Source: an uncultured Ruminococcus sp.
GTDB lineage: Bacteria; Bacillota; Clostridia; Oscillospirales; Acutalibacteraceae
Direction: 5' to 3'
Assembly: GCA_905233145.1 (NCBI GenBank)
Contig: CAJODI010000001.1
Span: 43,787 to 107,786, forward strand
DNA length: 64,000 nt
Part shown: in pieces, positions 52,082 to 61,910 of the stretch
Numbering within the stretch: position 1 is the first letter of the stretch
Layout of the letters: every line of letters starts with the position of its first letter
The notes under the pieces: model-generated
The model's input: the letters and a program-made list of their open reading frames with translations, nothing else
What the model was told of the DNA's origin: nothing
Databases searched by the model: none
Program-made: the position numbers and the translations under genes

Positions 52082-52780
52082 ATGAAAAAGATATTTTTAT
52101 TTGTAATAGCGGTGATAATCGTGGTGCTTTCTGCATGTTCAAAAGAGAATAAACCGCTGAACATAGACAATCCGAATTCATCAACAAAAGACGAAATTCT
52201 GCCTGCGCTAAACGAAAATTCTATAGAGCCAAGTCAAAATGTAAACGGAATGAGATTTACAATGACAATAGATGATTTTACCGAGAGCTACAATGAATTT
52301 AAGCGCGAAAAGGGAGAGCGAGACTTGCTTATCAAAGATAAATGGAAGCAGAAGGACGGTGTTACGCGTGATAACAACGGCGTTGAAATCAAATATTTTT
52401 ACTATGATGATGATGATGCAAATTTTACAGCCACCGTTGAAGCAGACAGCGAAAAGCTGCTTAATATCGGCTGCGGCACAACCATGAGTACCTTCATGTC
52501 TCAGGATGAAAACGGAAGCAACAGTGACAAAATTTTATACAAGGCAGCATTTATGGCAAGAACAGTCTGTCGTTTCCCAATAGGCAGTGAAGGAGTTATG
52601 CAAGATATTTTTTATCGTATAACTACTGAAAATATAGATTCAATGTGGTATCAGGGTTTCATTTTTTCTCTCAGTACCCAAGAGGATAAAACGGATTCTA
52701 AAAATAATATAATGCTGTTTCGGGTGTTTCCTATTTCCGATTCCTTAAAAGAAGAATGGAATCCTGAAGAATTTTTTTAA
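52082..52780 (+). CDS. Putative lipoprotein of unknown function
   Basis: MKKIFLFVIAVIIVVLSACSKENK lipobox. Confidence 0.7.
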   Translation: MKKIFLFVIAVIIVVLSACSKENKPLNIDNPNSSTKDEILPALNENSIEPSQNVNGMRFTMTIDDFTESYNEFKREKGERDLLIKDKWKQKDGVTRDNNGVEIKYFYYDDDDANFTATVEADSEKLLNIGCGTTMSTFMSQDENGSNSDKILYKAAFMARTVCRFPIGSEGVMQDIFYRITTENIDSMWYQGFIFSLSTQEDKTDSKNNIMLFRVFPISDSLKEEWNPEEFF

Positions 52781-52937
52781 TCTTTTTTAATCCGAGCAGA
52801 AAGCTCGGTGCATATCCAAACATCGGCAGCCCGAAAATGTATTCATCTTGAAATAACGTTTTAATAAAAGTTATAATAGGTTTTTTAAAGAAGCCCTAGA
52901 TAATAGTATCAGATAAAACTTTTTCGTGCTGCCCATA

Positions 52938-52980
52938 TTAAGGCAACACTGCACAATTCGGGTGTGCGGTATTACCTTAA
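52938..52980. repeat. Short-form TTAAGGCAA hairpin element (copy H)
   Basis: TTAAGGCAACACTGCACAATTCGGGTGTGCGGTATTACCTTAA. Confidence 0.8.
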
Positions 52981-53288
52981 TAAAGAATGTGACGGTTGAC
53001 ATATTCCTTTTGAAATAGTAAAATAAAAGTACGGTACGATCTGAATTTATAACAAAGTGAGGCGAGATGAATGGACGCGGAAAATAGCAGCGGCACCGTG
53101 GGGCGAAGTATTGCGCGTTCTTTCGTCGCGCAGTAATAAGGCAAATACGCATAATTCATTATTACCATAGAATTATTTATAATGGATTTGCCGCTCAAAC
53201 ATATAAAAAATCGTTTTGCTTTAACGTTTTGTTTTTTGCTGTTTGCGGTGCCTTCTACGTATTGATATTTTTGTAGGAGGTAATTTTT

Positions 53289-54671
53289 ATGGAAAAAACC
53301 AATACAGTCTCATTGTTTGAGACGATTGCTACACTTTTGGAAAAAAAGCGTTATTCTACCCTTAGAGACATTTTGACAACAATGAATCCCGTTGATATTG
53401 CAGCGGCGTTTGAAGAAATCGGCAGTGAAAAATGCGCTTTGCTCTTTAGGCTGCTGCCCAAGGAGCTTGCCGCAGATACCTTTGTTGAAATGGATGAGAA
53501 TACGCAGGAACTGCTTATTCACGGCTTTTCAGACACAGAGCTAAAAGAGATTATCGGTGAGCTTTATGTTGATGACGCAGTTGATATAATTGAAGAAATG
53601 CCGGCAAATGTTGTAAAGCGTATTTTGCAGCAGGCAGATCCTCAGACCCGTCGTGAAATCAACGAAATTCTTAAATATCCTGAGGACAGCGCAGGCTCTA
53701 TCATGACGACTGAGTGCGTTATTTTGAGGCCGAAGATGACAGTTGAGGAAGCGATAAAAAGAATCCGCCGCACTGGAATCGACAAAGAAACCATCAATAC
53801 CTGCTATGTGGCAGATAACTCAGCAAAGCTAATTGGAATAATAACAATCAGAAGCCTGCTTCTTGCCGAGGATGACGAGCTTATTGAAAATATTATGGAG
53901 ACAAATGTTATCTCTGTAAATACACTCGACGATCAGGAAGAGGTCGCGCAGATTTTTAACAAGTATAACTTTCTTGCCCTCCCGGTTGTTGATAAAGAAA
54001 ATCGCATTGTAGGTATTGTTACAGTTGACGACGCTATTGACGTAATGGAGGAAGAGGTAACCGAGGATATCCAAAAAATGGCTGCTATTACTCCTACTGC
54101 GGACAAGCCCTACGATAAGGTCGGTGTGTTTGAAACCTTTTTTAGCCGTATTCCGTGGCTGCTGATACTGATGATTTCGGCAACCTTTACCGGAATGATA
54201 ATAACGGGCTTTGAATCTGCTTTGGCAGGCTCTCTTGTACTCTCATCCTTTATACCAATGTTGATGGATACGGGCGGAAACTCAGGTTCACAGGCAAGCG
54301 TAACGATAATCCGCGCCCTCTCACTTGGCGAAATAGAGTTCAAGGATATTTTCAAGGTAATATTCAAGGAATGCCGTGTTTCGCTGCTTTGCGGAGCAGC
54401 ACTTGCCACCGCAAATTTTTTAAAGATCATGTTATTTGATCGTCTGCTTTTGGGGAACACCTCTATAAGTGTAACTATTGCTATAGTTGTTTGCCTGACA
54501 ATTGTAGTTACGGTGTTTATTGCAAAGCTTGTCGGTTGTACTTTGCCGTTGTTTGCAAAGAAGATAGGCTTTGACCCTGCGGTTATGGCTTCTCCGTTTA
54601 TTACAACTATTGTAGACGCAATTTCACTTTTTGTATATTTTCAAATAGCAACAGCTCTGTTAAAAATTTAG
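53289..54671 (+). CDS. mgtE: Magnesium transporter MgtE
   Basis: MgtE N domain, CBS domains, MDTGGNSGSQASVTIIRAL. Confidence 0.95.
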   Translation: MEKTNTVSLFETIATLLEKKRYSTLRDILTTMNPVDIAAAFEEIGSEKCALLFRLLPKELAADTFVEMDENTQELLIHGFSDTELKEIIGELYVDDAVDIIEEMPANVVKRILQQADPQTRREINEILKYPEDSAGSIMTTECVILRPKMTVEEAIKRIRRTGIDKETINTCYVADNSAKLIGIITIRSLLLAEDDELIENIMETNVISVNTLDDQEEVAQIFNKYNFLALPVVDKENRIVGIVTVDDAIDVMEEEVTEDIQKMAAITPTADKPYDKVGVFETFFSRIPWLLILMISATFTGMIITGFESALAGSLVLSSFIPMLMDTGGNSGSQASVTIIRALSLGEIEFKDIFKVIFKECRVSLLCGAALATANFLKIMLFDRLLLGNTSISVTIAIVVCLTIVVTVFIAKLVGCTLPLFAKKIGFDPAVMASPFITTIVDAISLFVYFQIATALLKI

Positions 54672-54687
54672 AAAAGCACGATTAAAT

Positions 54688-54826
54688 TTAAGGCAACACC
54701 GCACAATTCAAGGCGCCCGGCTTGCTTGAATATTGTTTCGTCAGACTGCCCAAAAATCAGCACCCATACGTCAGTATGCGTACTGATTATTTGTACACTC
54801 TGCCGAAAAATCTTACTGCGCCTTAA
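54688..54826. repeat. TTAAGGCAA MITE-like element (copy J), right arm partly lost
   Basis: TTAAGGCAACACCGCACAATTCAAGGCGCCCGG...ACTGCGCCTTAA with the shared central CAGCACCCATACGTCAGTATGCGTACTGATT block. Confidence 0.75.
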
Positions 54827-55080
54827 TGCAACAGATGTTAAAGGGTTTTATCACAGAATAGTATTAGTCTGCCGTAAGTTAATCAGCGATTTTATGTAAT
54901 CATAAGGCTTGTTTAATAAATGTCAAAATGTATGCCAAGTTGTACATTTGCTTTTATAAAACAAGCCCTAAAATTTCAAACATAAAAATTGTATGCAATT
55001 TGTGTTAATTTTAATTTTGCTATTGACAAATATGGTCTGTTATGTTAAAATAATCTAAGCTGAAACGCATAGCTTTATAC

Positions 55081-55169
55081 GGAGAGATGTCCGAGTGGTT
55101 TAAGGAGCTAGTCTTGAAAACTAGTGATCCCGCAAGGGACCAAGGGTTCGAATCCCTTTCTCTCCGCCA
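55081..55169 (+). tRNA. tRNA-Ser(UGA), CCA encoded
   Basis: GGAGAGA...CTTGAAA anticodon loop (TGA), variable arm, GGTTCGAATCC, TCTCTCCGCCA. Confidence 0.97.
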
Positions 55170-55192
55170 TTTTATTTTATACTTTGCCGCAC

Positions 55193-55282
55193 GGAGGATT
55201 ACTCAAGTGGTGAAGAGGCTCCCCTGCTAAGGGAGTAGGTCGCTAACGCGGCGCGAGGGTTCAAATCCCTTGTCCTCCGCCA
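55193..55282 (+). tRNA. tRNA-Ser(GCU), CCA encoded; integration target
   Basis: GGAGGAT...CTGCTAA anticodon loop (GCT), variable arm, GGTTCAAATCC, GTCCTCCGCCA. Confidence 0.96.
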
Positions 55283-55284
55283 AA
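55260..55284. repeat. attL core (tRNA 3' end)
   Basis: 25-bp direct repeat, exact copy at 63826-63850. Confidence 0.93.
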
Positions 55285-55382
55285 CCCAAGAAGCTCGAAA
55301 ATGGTTTGTTTAAGCCGTTTTCGGGTTTTCTTTTTTGCTCGGACATCTCTATGTTCTTTACCGTGTTCTTTATTTGTTATGA

Positions 55383-56627
55383 TTATCCTGTTTCAAGCAA
55401 TTTGGCAACGCTGTTTAATGCGTTCTCATTTGCTTGCTGAATGGCGTGTGCGTAAATATTCAGCGTTGTACTCGTTTGACTATGACCTAACATAGTAGAT
55501 ACGGATTTAACATCTACACCGCTTGCTAACGCCTGTGAAGCCACGAAGTGTCTAAAGCTATGTAATGCCTTAAACGTTAGTTTCTCATTCTCACAGAAGC
55601 GTTTAAGCCATTTATAGGGTGCGCTGGGGTGTAACGGCTTGCCGTTCCAAGTGATGAAAAGCCTATCACATTCAACCCACAAATCACTGCATTTTTTAGC
55701 TTGCTCTTGTTGTTCTTTGCGCAACCGCTGAATCAATTCAATAATAGAATGTTGGATATACAAAGAACGATAACTTGATTTTGTTTTCGGGGTATCGGTA
55801 TATACGCCATACCCTTGATGATAATTCGACGTCCTACAAATAGTTAATACGGACGTTTCAAAGTTAATATCTTTATATTCCAAGCCTAACGCTTCACCGC
55901 GCCGCATACCGCTGTAAGCCAACAGATTAAAAAATAGCCTGTAATTCAATGGTGCTTTCTCGTCGATTGCTGCTAACAACGCTTTAGCTTCATCGAGAGA
56001 ATACACCTCTTTTTCTTTTTTGACCGATTTTGTAAAGGTAATATCTCTGCAAGGATTGTTGTCAATGTAACCGCATTTTTTCGCGTAGAGCATTACATCA
56101 CTAATAAATGTCAGATAATGCTTTTGCGTTTTCTCGGATAGCCCACCGCCTGTTTTTTGATTCATACCGTCTTTGGCTAAAGAAGATATAAACACTTGAA
56201 TTTTGCGGTAGGAGAGTTTGCTTACCAAAATGTTTCCAATAGCGTTATATGAACGCTCTTTACATGATTTCATCTTTAATAAGCTACTCGGTTTTAATTC
56301 TTTGCTGACCTCTTGCAATGATAACCATTCATCAGCTAATTCCTTAAAAGTGATATAGTTTTTAGCGTATGCAATCTCATTATCTGATTGCTCTTGCTGT
56401 TCGGCTTCACGCTGTAACTGTTTTTCATGGTCTTGTTTGGCTTGTTCTTCAAACAAAACGGCTTGTCTATTCAACTCCTTTTCAACTGTTTTAGGCTTCA
56501 TACCACTTTCGGGCTTGTATGTCATGGATTTCACAATTTGTTGACCGTTCTTGTTATATCCAAGACTAACCCTTATTAAGTATGACACCTCGCCTTTCTT
56601 TGACGTTCTTTTGGAAATAGTTGCCAT
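55383..56627 (-). CDS. int: Tyrosine-type site-specific integrase
   Basis: AYSGMRRGEALGLEYKDIN, HSFRHFVASQALASGVDVKSVSTMLGHSQTSTTLNIYAH (R-H-R-Y). Confidence 0.96.
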   Translation of the reverse strand: MATISKRTSKKGEVSYLIRVSLGYNKNGQQIVKSMTYKPESGMKPKTVEKELNRQAVLFEEQAKQDHEKQLQREAEQQEQSDNEIAYAKNYITFKELADEWLSLQEVSKELKPSSLLKMKSCKERSYNAIGNILVSKLSYRKIQVFISSLAKDGMNQKTGGGLSEKTQKHYLTFISDVMLYAKKCGYIDNNPCRDITFTKSVKKEKEVYSLDEAKALLAAIDEKAPLNYRLFFNLLAYSGMRRGEALGLEYKDINFETSVLTICRTSNYHQGYGVYTDTPKTKSSYRSLYIQHSIIELIQRLRKEQQEQAKKCSDLWVECDRLFITWNGKPLHPSAPYKWLKRFCENEKLTFKALHSFRHFVASQALASGVDVKSVSTMLGHSQTSTTLNIYAHAIQQANENALNSVAKLLETG

Positions 56628-56629
56628 AT

Positions 56630-56869
56630 TTAATGTACTCCTTGTTCAGAAGTACGGATAGTATATTCATTATAACACGCCAATCTATCCAAAAGCAAGT
56701 CAAGATTTATTAATCGCTTGCTGTTAATCTGTACTGTAGGGATTTCCCCGGTACTTACCATACGCCTTAAAGCTCTTAAAGAAAAACAAGTGTTATTATC
56801 CAAACGCTTGATTTCCTCATACGCTTTAGGGATTGTCCTCATGCGAGGGATAGTGTTGCTTTCAGTCAT
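56630..56869 (-). CDS. xis: Excisionase-like HTH protein
   Basis: RTIPKAYEEIKRLDNNTCFSLRALRRMVSTGEIPTVQINSKRLINLDLLLDRL; 2 bp upstream of int. Confidence 0.8.
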   Translation of the reverse strand: MTESNTIPRMRTIPKAYEEIKRLDNNTCFSLRALRRMVSTGEIPTVQINSKRLINLDLLLDRLACYNEYTIRTSEQGVH

Positions 56870-57256
56870 AATTATTTATCAATTATCACCCTTTCGCTTT
56901 AGTGTTTGAAAAGCCCATAGCCAAGGCACTTATTAAGAACTAAAGTACACATCTTAATTTCTTATTCTCAATAAGCACCATGGTTATCAACGTCCAAATA
57001 TAGTATTTTCAATATAATCGTTATCAAAAACCGCTTGCTTATGCGATTATTTCATAGTTAATTCGGCAAAAATAAATAGTTTCAAATTCTGTTTTGAAAT
57101 AATTTTTGCTGTGATATCATACAGAAAAAGCGGCTGTTATCGGCATAATATAACCTGTGTTCAAAAATTTTATAGTCAAATGATTCAACGCGCTTTTTGG
57201 TATATATCCAAAATCTCATCTAATATCTCACCTGCGTTGCCAAACAAAGTTGCAAA

Positions 57257-58069
57257 TTATTCGTCCCCTTTCCATGTATTAAAGACATTTTCGCCCAACG
57301 GAATATTTAACAGAAATTCCTGCTCCTTTATGGACTGTAGTGTATTCTCAACCCTTGACTTGCCGCTGGTATCAATCCACCGTCCGTTTTTTCTGTATGG
57401 GGTTCTCCAAGAAAAGTGTGAGTTTGTGAATGTATTTAGACAGTCAACAAGAGTATCTGCTGAATTACAAATAAAATGGAATGTTGCCATTGTTCCCTCT
57501 GGAATTGTACCATTTAGTAAAATACCTAAATCTGTAAATTCCCTCAATTTATTAGCACGCATTAAAAAGCATAATCTGTAAAAGTCTCCGTCAACTCCAA
57601 TCACTACTCCCTCCGGAGCATTGAATTTCTTTGTGATGTTTCCTTTTTTTCGGTTCATTTCCAATGTCATAAGGGATAGATTATTCTTTGTGTTGTTGAA
57701 TACGTTTCCGTCAGCATGGTCAACTGTCAATTCTCCCTTTGCTTTAATAAATGCCCTTACGTCCTCATAGAAGTTTCCGTAATGGATATATCCTTGATAT
57801 ACTCCATAAACCAAGTTATGTGCAAAAAGATGGTGTTGCTTTCCTGTATCATCTCGGTATGTAAATGACAACCGCTTATCTTTTTTACGTCTGTATGGTG
57901 TCAGTTTAATATCCGTAAAAATTTTTAACAATTCCTCGTTGTAAGAAAAGAAATATCCTTTCTTTGTTCCATCAATGCGGTACATCATATATTTGTCTTT
58001 TTGGACTAAATCAAATACCATTTTACCGCCATGGTAACGACATGTTAATATTTTTAATGTTTTCATCAA
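57257..58069 (-). CDS. HNH-type endonuclease-like protein
   Basis: ELTVDHADGNVFNNTKNNLSLMTLEMNRKKG resembles an HNH core. Confidence 0.65.
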   Translation of the reverse strand: MMKTLKILTCRYHGGKMVFDLVQKDKYMMYRIDGTKKGYFFSYNEELLKIFTDIKLTPYRRKKDKRLSFTYRDDTGKQHHLFAHNLVYGVYQGYIHYGNFYEDVRAFIKAKGELTVDHADGNVFNNTKNNLSLMTLEMNRKKGNITKKFNAPEGVVIGVDGDFYRLCFLMRANKLREFTDLGILLNGTIPEGTMATFHFICNSADTLVDCLNTFTNSHFSWRTPYRKNGRWIDTSGKSRVENTLQSIKEQEFLLNIPLGENVFNTWKGDE

Positions 58070-58405
58070 AAAATATCTCCTTAATAATTTATTAATATTG
58101 TTTCATGTGAACATTGCATAGACACTTTAATTATTTTTTGGATAATTATGTCGCTGAGTTTACTTATCGGGTTTCGGCTCACTATAGAATAGAGAACTCA
58201 CGAAGCAAAATTGCCAATTATACGCATAGATAAGCCAATTTTAGCACTTCATGATCCGTCAAAAATGGAGCATTTTTTATTTATTGCCGCAATTGTCTAT
58301 ACCCCCATAGCTAACGACTAATAAACAGCTATAAAAATTCACAGAAAAATTCAAAAATCCGTAGTTATGGGGATAATATTGTTACGTCAAAAATGGAGCG
58401 CTTTA

Positions 58406-59308
58406 TCAATAGAACACGCCGAACTCAGCAACAGCGGTTTCATTTTTTCCGCTGTAAAAAATCTTTGGATTGATTACCATTAGCTCTTTGCCATTATATG
58501 TGTTTCGGATAATAGAGCAAAACAACTCTTTCTTTCCGTCAACATCAAAATCAATGTTCTTGAAAATATCGTGCAGTCTATCAACGTGTCTGTAATCAAA
58601 ATCTATCTCGGCGCAAAAATCTTTCATGCTCATAGGCTCAATCTTATCAATATCTTTTTCCGCTGTATTGTAACACAAAATATTATGCTCAATATTAACG
58701 AATGGTAGCATTGCAAAGATATAGCCTAAATGCTTGTGCTTTGTCTTTGGCACACTATAATATAGGCTTTTCATTCCTTTAGAAAAGACCTTTATGTAAA
58801 ATGCAATCAGTCGTTTTGCTTTGCCGCGAGAAAATACATCTGGATTCAACTTTAGCGTTCCGTTTAATTCCTCGGTAATATATTGCGGACAAACTTCACG
58901 CCAAAACCGCTGTGCTGTTCTTTCTGAAATACCTAAAATATCTGATAACTCATTTTTTGTTATCCTATGCCGTTCACTTTTGCGAAGCTCGCTATTATGA
59001 TAGCTCAGATAGGTTGAAAGATATATTAACCGTGTAAGATTTGCAGGAGAAATATTTTCAAAATCGGCAGTTGTCATTACAAAAGTGTATGACGGCTTTT
59101 TTTCGCCATAGCGTTTGCTTTTCAAGTATTCTTCCTGCTCATGTTCCTTGCGTTCTTCGTATTGTTGCTGTTGCTCTGGAGTATATACTATCGAACCCAC
59201 AGGCAACACAACGCTTATTGTATCATAAGCTACACCTGTAGCTCTCTCTACCGCCATCTGCTTTCCTGTATCATCTGTTATTATCTGGTAGCCTTGTGTT
59301 TCATTCAC
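58406..59308 (-). CDS. HTH-containing mobile-element protein, possible replication/regulatory protein
   Basis: ITKNELSDILGISERTAQRFWREV helix-turn-helix; no firm family. Confidence 0.5.
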   Translation of the reverse strand: MNETQGYQIITDDTGKQMAVERATGVAYDTISVVLPVGSIVYTPEQQQQYEERKEHEQEEYLKSKRYGEKKPSYTFVMTTADFENISPANLTRLIYLSTYLSYHNSELRKSERHRITKNELSDILGISERTAQRFWREVCPQYITEELNGTLKLNPDVFSRGKAKRLIAFYIKVFSKGMKSLYYSVPKTKHKHLGYIFAMLPFVNIEHNILCYNTAEKDIDKIEPMSMKDFCAEIDFDYRHVDRLHDIFKNIDFDVDGKKELFCSIIRNTYNGKELMVINPKIFYSGKNETAVAEFGVFY

Positions 59309-59647
59309 AGTATCACCCCCCTTTCAAATGTGATTCGCCGCAGATATATAACCAAATACTTTCACCATCATTCAAACTGCCATAACCGCAGGATAACTAT
59401 ATATCGGATAAGGCTAATTCTTCTTTACCGCACATCTCGCATTTTTATAAATGAAATCCATATTCTGTGATATTTCCTCACCAACCTTTCCAACACAATC
59501 AGATTATGCCGCTGTATTCAATTGTCAAGGTACACTTGCTTCCGCTGACAGCAAGAAGTCTATTTATCCAAAAATGGATAGAACACAAAAATCATATCCG
59601 ATTACTTTTCCGCTGTATATGTTCACCTCTGTTCGTAGAAATAAAAA

Positions 59648-59699
59648 GACGGACTCACAAATCCAATATCACTGATATTGGAAAAGTGAATCCGTTTCT
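59648..59699 (-). terminator. Long imperfect hairpin, terminator-like on the reverse strand
   Basis: AGACGGACTCAC-AAAT-CCAATATCACTGATATTGG-AAAA-GTGAATCCGTTTCT; reverse strand continues into TTTTTATTT. Confidence 0.55.
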
Positions 59700-60029
59700 A
59701 AGTAGCTTTGCTTTCCTAATATTATTATACCGTGTTTTGTGGTGTTGTCAATATCATTCCAACCGTTTCTACATGTGAAGTATTTGTGAAGTTATAAAAG
59801 CACTGGAACACAGATATTTACATTTTTATTTCAAAAAATGCTAATGATTTGAATTGTGCAACTTTACCAAACGCTTTTTTCTCACACATATACCGCAAAG
59901 GTTAATCACCTTTCGGGTGCGTTCAATTTATCTCGTAACGTCGGTAAACGTAATGTAGCGGAGAGTATCATTTCCCTACATTAAACGTATCGACCAGAGT
60001 ACATGTGCACATAAAGTAAGTATCTTTAA

Positions 60030-60215
60030 TTATTCCTGACTATCCAAAAGCAAATCAATCGCTCGGTTGATAAAAGCGTTTACGCTCTCTCCGTTCTTTT
60101 CTGCTTCTTTATGTATAACCTCTTTCTTTCCTGCCGGAACTGTCAGATTGATTCTATCATAATGATTCTTAATGTATTTGTTCACACAAGCCTGTTGCTT
60201 TTTTCGTATTGCCAT
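60030..60215 (-). CDS. Ribbon-helix-helix/Arc-like DNA-binding protein
   Basis: YDRINLTVPAGKKEVIHKEAEKNGESVNAFINRAIDLLL. Confidence 0.75.
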   Translation of the reverse strand: MAIRKKQQACVNKYIKNHYDRINLTVPAGKKEVIHKEAEKNGESVNAFINRAIDLLLDSQE

Positions 60216-60329
60216 ACAAAGCTCCTTTCTATAATCACAGGTGGGAAATGAACTGACTTATTCTGAAATTGAAATTTCAAAACCATGAAATACCATAACC
60301 ACCGCCCACTCAAATTGTATCACAATTAG

Positions 60330-60345
60330 CTATTTACGTAAATAG
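60330..60345. promoter_or_regulatory. Perfect 16-bp palindrome, operator candidate 1
   Basis: CTATTTACGTAAATAG. Confidence 0.65.
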
Positions 60346-60397
60346 TGCACAATGAACAAAATACTTGTAAAAACATTGTGCAAGATTCCGATATTGA

Positions 60398-60413
60398 CTA
60401 TTTGCGCAAATAG
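60398..60413. promoter_or_regulatory. Perfect 16-bp palindrome, operator candidate 2
   Basis: CTATTTGCGCAAATAG. Confidence 0.65.
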
Positions 60414-60504
60414 CGTTATGATTTAGACACAGTCAAGGACGGACAGCAAACAACGCTTGACTGAATACATACCCAAACAGGAAAGAAGAAAAGGAGTTTT
60501 CACT

Positions 60505-60807
60505 ATGACAAACAACAACACCATCATCAACACAACCTCTGACACTTTGGAAGCCAAGATAGAAGCACTCAAAGATTTGGAAGCTTTTGCGGAAGAAGTC
60601 AAACAGGAGATTGACAGTTTAAAGGACTGTATCAAAGCAGAAATGCTTGCACAGGACACGGACGAAATGACGGTAGGCAAGTACATTGTCCGTTGGACTT
60701 CCGTACTCTCTAACCGTTTCGATTCAACCACATTCAAGCGCGAACACGCTGACATGTACAAGCAGTACACCAAGCAAACTTCAAGCCGCCGTTTCAGCAT
60801 AGCATAA
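60505..60807 (+). CDS. Mobile-element hypothetical protein
   Basis: MTNNNTIINTTSDTLEAKIEALKDLEAFAEEVKQEIDSLKDCIKAEML...; aaaggag RBS; start trimmed. Confidence 0.6.
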   Translation: MTNNNTIINTTSDTLEAKIEALKDLEAFAEEVKQEIDSLKDCIKAEMLAQDTDEMTVGKYIVRWTSVLSNRFDSTTFKREHADMYKQYTKQTSSRRFSIA

Positions 60808-60950
60808 GAAAAGCCCCTTGCACAACAGCCGACCAAAGCAACGTGCAAAGAGCTAACCGCCCACAAACCATAGGGAGCGGATATAGATATTATACCGTAT
60901 TCGCTCCCTAAAATCAATACTATTACAAAGAATTAAAGGGAGTAAAAACT

Positions 60951-61604
60951 ATGAAGCAGATAACAAAAATGTCAAGGTTGACAGGAGAGCTTGAAAAAGC
61001 ATTCCGTCTTATCAATGAAGAACTGTTCAACAACGAACTGCCCACCCCTATTATCACCGTTATTCCCACGCCAAAGGCGTATGCTCACTATGTCCCTTTC
61101 GACATTTGGAGTACCAAAGAGAGCACAAAGCGCGAAATCAACATTGCAAGCGGTACGCTTGACAGACCTATTGAGAATATCATTGCAAGTCTTATCCATG
61201 AGATGGTACACATGTACAATGATGTTGTCCTTAATATCAACGATTGTTCAAACAAGGGTACATACCACAACAAGCAATTCAAAAAGGAAGCCGAAGCACA
61301 CGGGCTGATTGTTACCAAAACACGCTACGGCTACAGCCACACCGAACCGTCAGACCGTATCATTGAGTTTATTCTTGACCATAACGAACTCAGAGAGATT
61401 GAAATGTGCCGTGCCAACCCTGCACTTGTATCTGTCAACGTAGGAACCCACACAGGCAACAACGGCGTAACACCGACCGCCACCACCGCTACAAACAACC
61501 ACCACCGCAAGTATATCTGTCCCTGTTGTTATAACAGTGTCAGGGCTACAAAAGCCGTCAACATCATTTGCGGCGACTGCATGGAGCGTATGGAGCTTGC
61601 ATAA
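60951..61604 (+). CDS. SprT-like zinc metalloprotease-fold protein with C-terminal zinc ribbon
   Basis: LIHEMVHMYND (HExxH), HNKQFKKEAEAHGL, CPCC...CGDC. Confidence 0.85.
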   Translation: MKQITKMSRLTGELEKAFRLINEELFNNELPTPIITVIPTPKAYAHYVPFDIWSTKESTKREINIASGTLDRPIENIIASLIHEMVHMYNDVVLNINDCSNKGTYHNKQFKKEAEAHGLIVTKTRYGYSHTEPSDRIIEFILDHNELREIEMCRANPALVSVNVGTHTGNNGVTPTATTATNNHHRKYICPCCYNSVRATKAVNIICGDCMERMELA

Positions 61605-61617
61605 ACCGCATAGGCAG

Positions 61618-61637
61618 GTGGGGAGCAATCCCCACCG
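61618..61637 (+). terminator. GC-rich hairpin after SprT-like gene
   Basis: GGTGGGGA-GCAA-TCCCCACC. Confidence 0.6.
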
Positions 61638-61684
61638 CCACATATTAAAAGTACACATTTAACATTTTTGAAAAGGAGTTTGTT

Positions 61685-61783
61685 ATGGGAGATTTTATCA
61701 TCTATGTTTTTATCGGTGCTGTAATCATGCTGTTTCCACCTATCGGAATACTGCTGTTGTTTTTGGCTGACCGATATTTGTAA
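61685..61783 (+). CDS. Very small membrane protein (32 aa)
   Basis: MGDFIIYVFIGAVIMLFPPIGILLLFLADRYL* preceded by AAAAGGAG. Below ORF-track cutoff. Confidence 0.5.
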   Translation: MGDFIIYVFIGAVIMLFPPIGILLLFLADRYL

Positions 61784-61910
61784 AATCAGGGCGTACCGAG
61801 TTTTTACATCAGACGGCAGCTCCAAAAGCGTAAAAACAAAACCGCAATCAACCATATTTTACAAAGCGTAAACAACGTTATGAATCTGAATTTACAAAGG
61901 AAGTGACAAC

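Noticed and set aside
53150-53288. Magnesium riboswitch (M-box) upstream of mgtE
   Set aside because: Checked because mgtE follows, but no recognisable conserved M-box core was seen; a covariance-model search would be needed.
57111-57581. 156-aa forward ORF overlapping the HNH-like gene
   Set aside because: Mostly antisense to the better supported 57257-58069 reverse-strand gene; no family resemblance.
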